DNA of 64,000 bases from Treponema sp. Lineage in GTDB: Bacteria; Spirochaetota; Spirochaetia; Treponematales; Treponemataceae. This document shows, one piece after another, positions 1 through 7,946 of this stretch. Both the position numbers and the translations under genes were made by a program. Location: assembly GCA_016288205.1 (NCBI GenBank), contig JAEEYO010000036.1, positions 1 to 64,000 on the forward strand, read 5' to 3'. Position 1 is the first letter of the stretch; each line of letters opens with the position of its first letter. Under the pieces are notes generated by a model. The model was not told the origin of the DNA and ran no database searches. It was given only the letters and a program-made list of their open reading frames with translations.

Positions 1-2
1 AA

Positions 3-311
3 GGCGACTTAGTTTGGCTTGACTTTGACCCGCAGACTGGACACGAACAAAAAGGTCGTCGTCCTGCAATTTGCATCTCTCAGAAAAAATACAATCAGAA
101 AATCGGTCTTGCTTTATTCTGTCCTATCACAAGCCATATAAAAGGTTATCCTTTTGAAATTGTATTAGACAAGCATTCAATAAATGGTTGTATTCTTAGC
201 GACCAAATAAAAAATCTTGATTGGAAACAAAGAAACTGCGATTTTATAGAAAAAGCAACAGAAGAGGAAATTAATTCTGTTGTAGATAATATAAAATTAC
301 TGATTGAATAG
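3..311 (+). CDS. MazF/PemK-type mRNA interferase toxin (5' end outside window)
   Basis: The reading frame opens at the window edge and gives 102 residues ending in TAG. The start GDLVWLDFDPQTGHEQKGRRP, followed by CPITSHIKGYPFEIVL and LSDQIKNLDW, matches the E. coli MazF/ChpA pattern GDLIW-DFDP-GSEQ-GHRPA, PCTT-KGYPFEV and ADQVKS. Only the first few residues appear to be missing. Members of this family cut mRNA at short sequence motifs and are neutralised by a small antitoxin, which would lie upstream of the window. An attC site follows 8 bp after the stop codon, so this is the toxin half of a gene cassette in an integron array. Toxin-antitoxin cassettes are common in chromosomal integrons and are thought to stabilise the array. 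Confidence 0.85.
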   Translation, partial: GDLVWLDFDPQTGHEQKGRRPAICISQKKYNQKIGLALFCPITSHIKGYPFEIVLDKHSINGCILSDQIKNLDWKQRNCDFIEKATEEEINSVVDNIKLLIE

Positions 312-318
312 AATATCA

Positions 319-380
319 CATAACAAGAAGTTCAAAGCCGACACAGGCTCAAGGCCTGTGCGGTTTAACTCATTGTTATG
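319..380 (+). other. Integron attC recombination site 1
   Basis: The 62-bp segment starts CATAACAA and ends TTGTTATG, which are exact inverted complements. Inside them lie further nested complementary pairs: AGTT/AACT, CCG/CGG and CAGGC/GCCTG around a short TCAAG loop. This is the R''-L''-L'-R' hairpin layout of an attC site, with the TAACAA...GTTA ends typical of the family. It sits directly behind the mazF-like gene and ahead of the next small gene, as expected at a cassette junction. Confidence 0.87.
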
Positions 381-390
381 CTGACACCCG

Positions 391-398
391 CACTGGGG
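391..398 (+). promoter_or_regulatory. Conserved CACTGGGG block downstream of attC1
   Basis: CACTGGGG begins 12 bases after the TTGTTA end of attC1. The same octamer (972-979) begins 11 bases after the TTGTTA end of attC2, although the flanking bases differ. In the first copy it is part of a small CACCC/GGGTG hairpin. Each copy lies in the leader of the next cassette gene. Its role is unknown; it could be an extension of the recombination site or a translational element. Confidence 0.4.
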
Positions 399-433
399 TG
401 CCTGAATAAAGTAAAAAGGTATGGAGCAAAAAA

Positions 434-856
434 ATGCTAAGATTAGCGATTGTATTGATTATTATTTCTATCTCTTTATTATTTGTAGTTTTAGAAAGAA
501 TAAGAGAAAATAAAAATACAGAAGTAGAAGAAAAAAAGAATAAAGAGCTGACAGGAGCAGATAAAATAGGAATAATACATTTAATTTTTCTGTTCCTAGT
601 TTTAGTCACTGATTTAATTGATACTTTTGCCGGCAATTTTCTATACCGCGAACACAGACCTCTATTTGAAGTAGTATATAATTTTGAATTTGTCGGCCTG
701 TTTATTTTAATTCCAATCTTCTTTATAACTGTGTTAGTAAAACTAATTCGTTCATTAAAGAAAGAAAAGAAAGGCAGTGTAATTGCCTGTATATCTCTTA
801 TGCTTAACGTGGTTATGGGGCTGGTAAATGCAGGTACATATGCTTCTCACTTTTAA
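434..856 (+). CDS. Small integral membrane protein, integron cassette gene
   Basis: This 140-residue protein is not recognised. Four hydrophobic segments are visible at roughly residues 2-20, 46-66, 83-105 and 115-135. A charged Lys/Glu-rich loop follows the first, and a basic stretch precedes the last. The ATG is preceded by GGAG at about 8 bp. The gene lies alone between two attC sites, one ending 53 bp upstream and one starting 44 bp downstream, so it is the single gene of a cassette. It is clearly richer in A+T than the chromosome to its right, in keeping with foreign origin. No function can be assigned. Confidence 0.75.
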   Translation: MLRLAIVLIIISISLLFVVLERIRENKNTEVEEKKNKELTGADKIGIIHLIFLFLVLVTDLIDTFAGNFLYREHRPLFEVVYNFEFVGLFILIPIFFITVLVKLIRSLKKEKKGSVIACISLMLNVVMGLVNAGTYASHF

Positions 857-900
857 AATATTCATCTGGAAACAATATTAAAATATTTAGTAAAATATAG

Positions 901-962
901 CATAACAAAGGTTCGTAGCCGACAGACCTGTCAAGCCAGCTGCGGTACAACCAGTTGTTAGG
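901..962 (+). other. Integron attC recombination site 2
   Basis: The segment starts CATAACAAAGGTT and ends AACCAGTTGTTAGG. TAACAA pairs with TTGTTA, GGTT with AACC, and an internal AGCCG/GCGGT pair continues the fold, giving the same nested hairpin as site 1. It has about the same length as site 1 and shares the core TAACAA, AGCCGACA and GCGGT sequences in equivalent places. It ends in GTTAGGC, a good match to the R' core GTTRRRY. It marks the boundary between the membrane-protein cassette and the secreted-protein cassette. Confidence 0.87.
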
Positions 963-1000
963 CGGATGGCACACTGGGGAGATTTTTTAGGAAGAAAAAA

Positions 1001-1852
1001 ATGAAAAGATTTATTGTATTTTTATTTGTTTTATTATTTGTCTCAAAAATTTTTGCACAAACTAATGAATTAACGGATGCGCAAATAAAAGATGTTTTGG
1101 TAACTCAAAATATTTTTGGAGAATATCTAAAGTTTAAAAATGACAATACTTTTGTTTCCGATTATAGAACCAAAGGTGGGGATGGCTATAATTTTGAAGG
1201 GAAATATTCAATCAATAAAGGTATAATTTCTTTTTCAAATGTGAACGGAACAGAATGGGCCAATAAAATTATCACTACAGATAATAATGGAAATTTAAAT
1301 TTCAATTCAAAATATCGCTATTTACCTGATACAAATAATGGAACTTTTATTGGCTGTCTGTTTAACCTTGAAGATAAATCTTATTTCTGGTCTGTAAAAA
1401 AAATCCCATCAGACTTGATTATAGAAATAAATGGAATCAAGGTTTACAAAGTAAATAATGAAATCTACATTACAGAAAATTTAAAAATGAGAGATACCAA
1501 CTCATTAAAAGGAAAAGTTGTCGAAATTAAAGGCTGTGATTTCCGATGTAATGCTTGGGTTGAACAATCTCGAAAAGTTGTTTTTAAAGGAATGGTGATT
1601 GAAGGTTATATTGCAAAAACTGTAGAAACTGAAACAATAGATGGTGTTACAGCTCCATGGTATTATATTCAACAGCAAGAACATGATCCGTTGGATAGAA
1701 ACGAAGGAGAGATATTTTATGTATGGATTTTCGGGGGATATGTAAAAGAATTTCCTGTTAATGAAAAACATGAAAACCCTGAAGAATTAAAAGAATCCGT
1801 TGAAAGTGTAGGATTAAAATTTTATCAATATGTTAATGAAGAAAAGAAATAA
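1001..1852 (+). CDS. Secreted protein with SH3-like C-terminal region, integron cassette gene
   Basis: This 283-residue protein starts with a clear signal peptide (MKRFIVFLFVLLFVSKIFAQ, cleavage after FAQ). The C-terminal half (about residues 150-250) contains ENLKMRDTNSLKGKVVEI and a later TIDGVTAPWYYI block. These resemble the bacterial SH3-like fold (NLR-R-xPS-GKVV ... APW-YV) common in Treponema surface proteins. Two cysteines flank a GCDFRC motif. The gene is the only one between attC2 and the truncated attC3. It is AT-rich like its cassette neighbours. A periplasmic or surface-binding role is plausible, but the exact function is unknown. Confidence 0.75.
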   Translation: MKRFIVFLFVLLFVSKIFAQTNELTDAQIKDVLVTQNIFGEYLKFKNDNTFVSDYRTKGGDGYNFEGKYSINKGIISFSNVNGTEWANKIITTDNNGNLNFNSKYRYLPDTNNGTFIGCLFNLEDKSYFWSVKKIPSDLIIEINGIKVYKVNNEIYITENLKMRDTNSLKGKVVEIKGCDFRCNAWVEQSRKVVFKGMVIEGYIAKTVETETIDGVTAPWYYIQQQEHDPLDRNEGEIFYVWIFGGYVKEFPVNEKHENPEELKESVESVGLKFYQYVNEEKK

Positions 1853-1855
1853 TCA

Positions 1856-1880
1856 CCTAACAAAGCTTCTGTGGCTCCCC
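1856..1880 (+). other. Truncated attC-like end (site 3), right edge of cassette array
   Basis: CCTAACAAAGC follows the preceding stop codon by only 3 bp and looks like the left (R'') arm of an attC site. No matching GCTTTGTTAGG arm is found downstream, and sequence composition changes to that of the chromosome within about 40 bp. This is best read as a broken attC marking where the array ends or was rearranged. Confidence 0.5.
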
Positions 1881-1897
1881 GCATAGGAGAGGTCTTA

Positions 1898-2167
1898 ATG
1901 AAAGAAATTATTATCAACATGACAGAGGCTGAACTTCAAAGACATAAGGAACTTCACGGCAATGCCCCGATTTTTGAAAACCTTCACTTTATTGCGATTG
2001 GAAAAGACGAAATTGAGTGCGGAATGTTCACGCTGACTGCGGGAATTGGTGCCGAACTGCCCCTTGACCTTACAAGGTTCAGAGTGCAAAGCGACGGGGT
2101 GAGCGAAGCGATTGACACAATTCCTTATTGGCGGCTTATTTTCCTCAATGGAACTTATGGTAATTAA
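1898..2167 (+). CDS. Hypothetical protein, possibly frameshifted
   Basis: The ATG at 1898 has a GGAGAGG ribosome site about 6 bp upstream and gives about 89 residues (MKEIIINMTEAELQRHKEL...). The track's earlier start at 1871 is less likely. A second open frame, one base over, starts at ATG 2148 (MELMVIKNALDTGEKSLL...) and runs 44 residues to a TAA at 2282, overlapping the 3' end of the convergent GH43 gene. The two parts may be halves of one roughly 125-residue gene split by a single-base indel near 2140. Base composition is like the chromosome, not like the AT-rich cassettes. The family is not recognised. Confidence 0.45.
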   Translation: MKEIIINMTEAELQRHKELHGNAPIFENLHFIAIGKDEIECGMFTLTAGIGAELPLDLTRFRVQSDGVSEAIDTIPYWRLIFLNGTYGN

Positions 2168-2276
2168 GAATGCGCTTGATACAGGCGAAAAGTCACTTCT
2201 CGACCAGGCATATTGGCGAGTAAAAGAGGGAAAAACGGATCCTCCTGTAGAAATAATTGACTTGTCATTGCGTGAC

Positions 2277-3812
2277 TTATAATGCAGCCGCTTTAGAAAG
2301 CCCCATGACAAAATCCCGGAATGAAGCCTCTCCTCCGGCACTCACCGTGGAGTAACAGAACAGGGCAAACCTCACGCCGACAAACTGATCCAAAGTGTAG
2401 CGCAATCTTACGGGAGCACCGAAATCAATGAAGGAAGAATCTTTTTCACTTTGGGAATCAGAGAGACAATATGCAAACTGGACCTGCTCTTTTCCGTGCT
2501 CCAAGCTGAACGTCACTTTTAATCTCAGGACCGGGGAGGAAATCTCTTTTTCTTCCATAATATTTGGCGGCGCGGAATCATAAACACCCATCGCCCAGGG
2601 TGAATAATCAATTTTGTGCTCGGCTGCAATCAGCTTGTATTTACCGCTCTTTTTTGTGACGGCAATGAATCCGTACTCACCTTCCAAAGCGCAAAGACCC
2701 GCCACGTCTCCCTCGTTGATTTTTGACGCGTCAATCTCCACGCTTCCTGAGCAATGCTCTGTAAAAGTCCTCTGTGTAAGAGTGTTCGCAGCCTGAACCG
2801 GATTCACGCAGATTTTATCGGTGCGCAATTTGAATGTGGAGCTCGTCACGTCCACAAGATTTTTATCCGGGATGTGATTCCACTGCCACGCCGGATTCGT
2901 AAAATCATTTGAGTAAAGAGGAGCGTATTTGTAATCGGGGCGGTTGTCAGTCACGCACACATCATTTTGGGCAAGGCCGTCTTCTCCAAACACAGGGAAG
3001 CCGTCAACGAAGCTCACGGGAACCAAAACCGGAATGCGGCCAAGAGCACCGTGGTCCTGAAAAACAATGGAGTACCAGCTTCCGTCATTCGCCTGCACGA
3101 CTCCACCCTGGGCAGTACCGCTGTTCCATCCCGCAAGATCGGAGCAAAGGACATCGCCACCGGTATAGGGCCCCTCAATCTTGTCCGAAACATAGCACGC
3201 CTCAGTCCGCATTTTTCCCTTGGGAATATGAATCAAAAAGACGTAGTATTTTCCGTTGATTTTATAAAAATGACTTCCCTCATATCCGAGCGCAACTTCA
3301 TCAGGATTGTCGCGGATAATCAGCTTGTTCACCCCGCCCGCCTTTGGACCGGACAAATCGCTTTCCAATTCGGTAAGTGTAATTTGCGTATTTCCGCTCA
3401 CACAAAAAACACGCCCGTCATCATCGAAAAGAAGCGACATGTCGTGGTAGAATCCCTTGATTTCAGATCGCTTCCACGGCCCCTCGATTTTTTCCGACGT
3501 GAAAAGATAGGTCTTGTGCGTGTCGTTTGCCACAAAGCTCACATAAAATTTTCCGCCATGGTAACGCAGGCTCGCCGCCCACATTCCTTTTCCGTAAGCT
3601 CCCTTGTTGTCGCTCAAAGTCTCTGCTGGTGTCACCTCAAGCTCATCAAAGACATAAGCGGCATGTTCCCAGTCCACAAGATTATACGAGCGAAGAATCA
3701 CACAGCCGGGCATGAAGTGCATCGTCGTAGTAACCATGTAGTAGCAGTCATCCACACGGATTACATCGGGATCAGGAAAATCTGCCGGGATAATATAGGA
3801 AGATTTTTTCAT
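2277..3812 (-). CDS. Glycoside hydrolase family 43 (beta-xylosidase/alpha-L-arabinofuranosidase type)
   Basis: The 511-residue protein has a family 43 five-bladed propeller in the first 300 or so residues. FPDPDVIRV near residue 14 supplies the general-base Asp. YHDMSLLFDDDGRVF supplies the pKa-modulating Asp. GYEGSHFYKINGKYY supplies the acid Glu. The remaining 200 residues look like the beta-sandwich C-terminal domain of xylosidase-type GH43 enzymes. There is no signal peptide, so it probably acts in the cytoplasm on imported xylo- or arabino-oligosaccharides. Its ATG lies 1 bp after the fusA stop codon, which suggests co-transcription. Exact substrate cannot be read from sequence. Confidence 0.88.
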   Translation of the reverse strand: MKKSSYIIPADFPDPDVIRVDDCYYMVTTTMHFMPGCVILRSYNLVDWEHAAYVFDELEVTPAETLSDNKGAYGKGMWAASLRYHGGKFYVSFVANDTHKTYLFTSEKIEGPWKRSEIKGFYHDMSLLFDDDGRVFCVSGNTQITLTELESDLSGPKAGGVNKLIIRDNPDEVALGYEGSHFYKINGKYYVFLIHIPKGKMRTEACYVSDKIEGPYTGGDVLCSDLAGWNSGTAQGGVVQANDGSWYSIVFQDHGALGRIPVLVPVSFVDGFPVFGEDGLAQNDVCVTDNRPDYKYAPLYSNDFTNPAWQWNHIPDKNLVDVTSSTFKLRTDKICVNPVQAANTLTQRTFTEHCSGSVEIDASKINEGDVAGLCALEGEYGFIAVTKKSGKYKLIAAEHKIDYSPWAMGVYDSAPPNIMEEKEISSPVLRLKVTFSLEHGKEQVQFAYCLSDSQSEKDSSFIDFGAPVRLRYTLDQFVGVRFALFCYSTVSAGGEASFRDFVMGLSKAAAL

Positions 3813-3813
3813 C

Positions 3814-5853
3814 TCAGGATTTCTTCTGGAAGTGACTGAACGTCATGGAAAAGCTCGCACGTCCCTGGCTCACGGAACGAAGGCTTGTGGTAAATCCGAA
3901 CATCTTTTCCATGGGTGCCTGACAATGCACGATATTGCCGCCGGTTTTTTCCTCCATGCTTCCAATCATTCCGCCGCGCTGTGTAATCTGGCTCATGGCA
4001 TCCCCCACAAATTCCGTGGGAGACTCAATGTCAACCGCCATCACCGGCTCAAGCATCTCAGGTCCCGCGCTCATGCACACTTTGTCAAAGGCCTCCGCCG
4101 CAGCAGCAGCAAAAGCAACCGTAGTGGAAGTGAGTGGATCGTAAGAAAGGTCCGTAAGCGTGATTCCAGTATCCGCGCAAGGATAGCCCATCTTGATTCC
4201 GCCGCCGAAACAGTTGTTGATGCTCTGCTCGATCGCGTCAAAAATCTCATCGGGAATCTCACCGCCCTTCTTCACATTGCAAGTATAAAGATTTCCGCTT
4301 CCAGTCTCCCTCGGCTCAACGTGCAGAGTAAGCTTCGCATTATTCTCTTTTCCTGCAATCACGCGGCTGTATTCCTCGGTGTAGTCTGCGGCTTGGGTCA
4401 CGGCCTCGCGATATGTAACCTGTGGAGCACCAACGCGGCACTGCACTTTAAAATCATCACGGATTCTCGTAACAAGAACGTCAAGGTGAAGCTCTCCCAT
4501 TCCGCTGATAACAAGCTGACCCGTCTCCTCGTCATCCCTGTGCGTAAAGGTCGGATCCTCGCGGCTCAAGATTTCAAGGGTCGTGTTGAGTTTGTCCCTG
4601 TCGCTCATGGTCTCGGGCTCAATGGCAACTGAAATTACAGGCTCGGGGAATTTCACGCTCTCAAGAAGAACCGGCATTCCCTCGCTTCCAAGTGTGTCTC
4701 CGGTCTGGGCAAGTTTAAGTCCCACGAACACGGCGATGTCACCGGCACTCACGCTGTCCATCTGCTCCATGTGGTTTGCGTTCACGCGGAGGATTCTGTT
4801 GATTCTCTCCCTCTTTTTCTTCGTCACATTGTAGACCTGGGTTCCCGTACTGATTTTACCGGAGTACATCCTTACGAAACAAAGGATTCCTGCCTCGCGG
4901 TCGTACTGAATCTTAAACACGAGTCCGATCGGAGTCTTTGCATTCGGGTCACATGGCACGGAGATTTTTTCCTCCTCGTCATGCTTTTTGATGTGGATTC
5001 CCTCGGCAGGTGGAATTTCATCTGGAGCCGGAAGATAGTCAACAATGGCATCCATCAAAGGCTGCACTCCCTGATTGTGACGGCTGGAACCGCAAAGGAA
5101 CGGAACTATGGTACGGTTCAGGACCGCTTTTCTGATTGCACCCTTGAGCTGCTGGGTGGAAATCTCACCGCCCTCAAGATATATTTCGGCAAGCTCATCG
5201 TCGGTGGAGGCAACTGTGTCCACGAGCTTTTCATGCCACTCTTCGGCAAGAGCCTTGTTTTCCTCGCTGATTGGACCGACGGTAAATTTTTCTCCCTCGG
5301 TAGCGGCATCCCAGTGGATTTCTTTCATCTCAAGCAAATCAATCACGCCGTCAAAATCCTGCCCCGCACCAATCGGTATTTCCAATGCGACCGTCTCCGC
5401 ACCGAATTTCTCATGCACGTCATTCATCGCGCCAAAAAAGTTCGCCCCGATTCTGTCCATCTTGTTCACAAAGCAGATTCTCGGAACGTTGAACTCATCG
5501 GCCTGTCTCCAAACCGTCTCTGTCTGCGGCTGCACCCAACCCACCGCACAAATTACCGCGACGGCTCCGTCAAGTACGCGAAGGGATCTTTCAACCTCGG
5601 CAGTAAAATCCACGTGGCCGGGAGTGTCTATGATGTTTATCTGGCAACCCTTCCATTCCGTAGTAATGGCCGCTGATGCAATGGTGATTCCACGGTCCTG
5701 CTCCTGCTGCATGAAATCCATAGTGGCCGCACCGTCGTCAATCTCGCCAATCTTATGAATCTTGCCGGAATAGTAAAGGATTCTCTCCGTAGTGGTAGTT
5801 TTGCCCGCATCAATATGGGCCATGATTCCAATATTTCTCATCTTATCTAACAT
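3814..5853 (-). CDS. fusA: Translation elongation factor G (spirochaetal EF-G paralogue)
   Basis: The protein has 679 residues, a little shorter than the usual 690-705. GTPase motifs are intact: AHIDAGKTTTTERIL (G1), RGITIASAA (switch I), DTPGHVDF (G3) and NKMDR (G4). The G5 element reads CGSSRHNQG where canonical EF-G has CGSA. Domains II-V follow in normal order. EF-G drives tRNA-mRNA translocation and, with ribosome recycling factor, ribosome splitting. Spirochaetes carry two EF-Gs that divide these tasks, and which copy this is cannot be settled here. A hairpin with a T-run lies between pgi and this gene, while the GH43 gene follows with 1 bp spacing. Confidence 0.93.
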   Translation of the reverse strand: MLDKMRNIGIMAHIDAGKTTTTERILYYSGKIHKIGEIDDGAATMDFMQQEQDRGITIASAAITTEWKGCQINIIDTPGHVDFTAEVERSLRVLDGAVAVICAVGWVQPQTETVWRQADEFNVPRICFVNKMDRIGANFFGAMNDVHEKFGAETVALEIPIGAGQDFDGVIDLLEMKEIHWDAATEGEKFTVGPISEENKALAEEWHEKLVDTVASTDDELAEIYLEGGEISTQQLKGAIRKAVLNRTIVPFLCGSSRHNQGVQPLMDAIVDYLPAPDEIPPAEGIHIKKHDEEEKISVPCDPNAKTPIGLVFKIQYDREAGILCFVRMYSGKISTGTQVYNVTKKKRERINRILRVNANHMEQMDSVSAGDIAVFVGLKLAQTGDTLGSEGMPVLLESVKFPEPVISVAIEPETMSDRDKLNTTLEILSREDPTFTHRDDEETGQLVISGMGELHLDVLVTRIRDDFKVQCRVGAPQVTYREAVTQAADYTEEYSRVIAGKENNAKLTLHVEPRETGSGNLYTCNVKKGGEIPDEIFDAIEQSINNCFGGGIKMGYPCADTGITLTDLSYDPLTSTTVAFAAAAAEAFDKVCMSAGPEMLEPVMAVDIESPTEFVGDAMSQITQRGGMIGSMEEKTGGNIVHCQAPMEKMFGFTTSLRSVSQGRASFSMTFSHFQKKS

Positions 5854-5882
5854 AAAAAATTTCCTGCCGGGGGCTTTAGATT

Positions 5883-5940
5883 AAAAAAAATTAGGAACCG
5901 CCGCAAGAGTAAAAACACCTACAGCGATTCCCGGTTCTAA
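5883..5940 (-). terminator. Rho-independent terminator or attenuator after pgi
   Basis: On the minus strand TTAGAACCG pairs with CGGTTCCTAA (one bulged base) and is followed by eight T residues. It lies just past the pgi stop and only about 30 bp before the fusA start. No clear promoter fits between them, so either read-through feeds fusA or a weak promoter is hidden in the loop. Confidence 0.65.
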
Positions 5941-5948
5941 GATTTTTC

Positions 5949-7538
5949 TTACTTTATAAGCAATTCAGCATAAGCCTTGAGCGAGCCGTCCATCTTTCCG
6001 GAGAGGACTGACTTTGCAAGGGTCTTTCCGAGCTGTACGCCTTCCTGGTCGAAGCTGTTCACATTCCAAAGGAAGCCCTGGAACATTACCTTGTTCTCGA
6101 AGTGCGCAAGAAGGGCGCCAAGGGACTCGGGGTTCACTTCCTTTCCGTAAATCAGGCTTGAGGGACGCTCACCGGCGAAGAATTTGTTCGGATTCTCGTC
6201 GTCCTTTCCACATGCGAACGCGACAATCTGTGCGGCAACGTTGGCTGCGAGCTTTGTCTGGCTTGTGGATCCCTGGATCGTAACGTCCTTTCCGGTCTGG
6301 TTCTTCTGGAATGCGATGAACTGGAGCGGAATAATGTCGGTTCCCTGGTGGAGCAGCTGATAGAATGAGTGCTGTCCGTTGGTTCCCGGCTCACCGAAAA
6401 TTACGGGGCCTGTCTCGTAGTTGATTTTCTTTCCGAAGCGGTTCACGCTCTTTCCGTTTGATTCCATGTCAAGCTGCTGGAGATGCGCGGGGAAGCGGCT
6501 CAGTGCCTGTGAGTATGGAAGAACTGCGGTTGAGGGCATCTTGAGGATGTTGCGCTCGTAAACACCGATCAGTGCGTCCATGAGGGCGGGATTTTTTGTG
6601 ATGTCCTTTTCACAAGCGAGTTTGTCCTCGGCTGCGGCTCCGTTAAGGAAGGCTGCGAATGTGTCCGGACCGAATGCGAGAGAAAGAATCGCACCGCCCA
6701 CGGATGATGTGGATGAGTATCTTCCGCCGATAAAGTCATCCATGAAGAAAGCGGCCATGTAATCGGGATTTCCCACGAGAGGAGAAGTCTCGCTTGTAAC
6801 GGCAATCATGTGCTTGGAGGTCTCAAGTCCAGCTCTCTTGAGATAGTTTTTCACGAAGGACTCGTTGGTAAGGGTCTCAAGTGTGGTTCCGCTCTTTGAC
6901 ACAAGGATGAAAATGGTGCGTGAAAGGTCAATGGATGCGAGTACGGAGGCTGCATCGTCGGGATCAACATTGGAGATGAAGTGTGCCGTCATCTTGAACT
7001 TTCCGTTTGCCTTTGCCCAGTTCTCAAGAGCAAGGTACATGGCGCGGGGTCCCAAATCTGAGCCACCGATTCCAATCTGACACACGTCGGTATATTTCTC
7101 GCCCTTTTCGTTCACGAGTCTTCCGGTGTGGACTTTCTGAGCGAAATCCGCGATGGCCTTCTGCTGATCAATATAGAACTTTCTCTTGTTCACGCCGTCA
7201 ACCACGACATCCTTTCCGAGCTGTCCGCGTGTAAGCTGGTGAAGAACCATTCTCTTCTCGCCCGTGTTGATTATCTCACCGTTGTAAAGGGCCTCATACT
7301 TTTCCAAAAGCTGGGCTTCCTTCGCCACTTTCTTGAACGCTGAGATAAGCTGCTTGCTGACCTTTTTCGCCGCATAGCAGTAGGTAAGTCCCCCGCCCAT
7401 CGGCATGGAAAAATCAGCCACACGCTTTGCCCCGGACGCACCGGAAAGCACCTTTGCGAGAGAAACGGAATCTTTGAATGATTTGAGTTCCTTAAAACTT
7501 TCAAGCTTGTTCAAATTGTTCCAAGAGATAGTTGCCAT
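5949..7538 (-). CDS. pgi: Glucose-6-phosphate isomerase
   Basis: This 529-residue enzyme interconverts glucose 6-phosphate and fructose 6-phosphate in glycolysis and gluconeogenesis. Family hallmarks include QIGIGGSDLGPRAMYLAL, the phosphate-binding SKSGTTLETLTN, GGRYSSTSSVGG, and the catalytic-region Glu in ESNGKSVNRFG with GEPGTNGQHSFYQLLHQG downstream. The C-terminal SFDQEGVQLGK block is the second family signature. Length is normal for the long bacterial form. It is transcribed leftward and followed by a terminator-like hairpin. Confidence 0.96.
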   Translation of the reverse strand: MATISWNNLNKLESFKELKSFKDSVSLAKVLSGASGAKRVADFSMPMGGGLTYCYAAKKVSKQLISAFKKVAKEAQLLEKYEALYNGEIINTGEKRMVLHQLTRGQLGKDVVVDGVNKRKFYIDQQKAIADFAQKVHTGRLVNEKGEKYTDVCQIGIGGSDLGPRAMYLALENWAKANGKFKMTAHFISNVDPDDAASVLASIDLSRTIFILVSKSGTTLETLTNESFVKNYLKRAGLETSKHMIAVTSETSPLVGNPDYMAAFFMDDFIGGRYSSTSSVGGAILSLAFGPDTFAAFLNGAAAEDKLACEKDITKNPALMDALIGVYERNILKMPSTAVLPYSQALSRFPAHLQQLDMESNGKSVNRFGKKINYETGPVIFGEPGTNGQHSFYQLLHQGTDIIPLQFIAFQKNQTGKDVTIQGSTSQTKLAANVAAQIVAFACGKDDENPNKFFAGERPSSLIYGKEVNPESLGALLAHFENKVMFQGFLWNVNSFDQEGVQLGKTLAKSVLSGKMDGSLKAYAELLIK

Positions 7539-7633
7539 AAATCGCCTCTTATAATTTTTTATGGGATTCCAGACATCAGTGTCCGAAAATCCTCTTTTTT
7601 TCGCTTTTTACTCTATCAAATTTCTTGAAATTA

Positions 7634-7642
7634 TGCTATAAT
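7634..7642 (+). promoter_or_regulatory. Extended -10 promoter for the YeaQ/YmgE-family gene
   Basis: TGCTATAAT is a consensus extended -10 element; no good -35 is seen. The expected start of transcription is near 7650. The leader would begin with a 7-bp stem AGTCTTT-TTG-AAAGACT before the AGGAG ribosome site. Confidence 0.6.
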
Positions 7643-7693
7643 ATTTTGAGTCTTTTTGAAAGACTTTTGAAAAAAATTTTACAGGAGCTTATT

Positions 7694-7939
7694 ATGATAG
7701 GCATCATCATTTCAATTTTGGTCGGAGCCCTCATCGGATGGATTGCGGGAAAAATCATGGACAGCAAGCACGGATTCTGGATGAACTGTCTTCTTGGAAT
7801 CATCGGAGGAGCCGTTGGTTCAGCCCTTTCTCGCTTACTGATGACAAACGGGGGAATCGTAATCAACGTAGCGTTCGGAATCGCAGGAACAGTTATCGTC
7901 ATTGCTCTCGTAAGACTGGTGGCTGGAAAGAAGTGGTAA
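7694..7939 (+). CDS. GlsB/YeaQ/YmgE family small membrane protein
   Basis: The ATG at 7694 has ACAGGAG 6 bp upstream and is preferred to the upstream frame opening at 7625. The 81-residue product has three hydrophobic segments with the family's glycine-zipper pattern: GALIGWIAGKIM, LLGIIGGAVGSAL and AFGIAGTVIVIALVRLV. Proteins of this family (called transglycosylase-associated in older annotations) are small inner-membrane, often stress-induced, proteins of unsettled function. The gene has its own extended -10 promoter and precedes a large lipoprotein gene by 7 bp. Confidence 0.85.
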   Translation: MIGIIISILVGALIGWIAGKIMDSKHGFWMNCLLGIIGGAVGSALSRLLMTNGGIVINVAFGIAGTVIVIALVRLVAGKKW

Positions 7940-7946
7940 TACCATT

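Noticed and set aside
2967-3839. 290-codon open frame antisense to the GH43 gene
   Set aside because: A shadow of a confidently assigned gene, without motifs or a ribosome site.
4771-5676. 301-codon open frame antisense to fusA
   Set aside because: It mirrors the codon pattern of fusA, has no ribosome site or recognisable domain, and lies wholly inside a clear gene.
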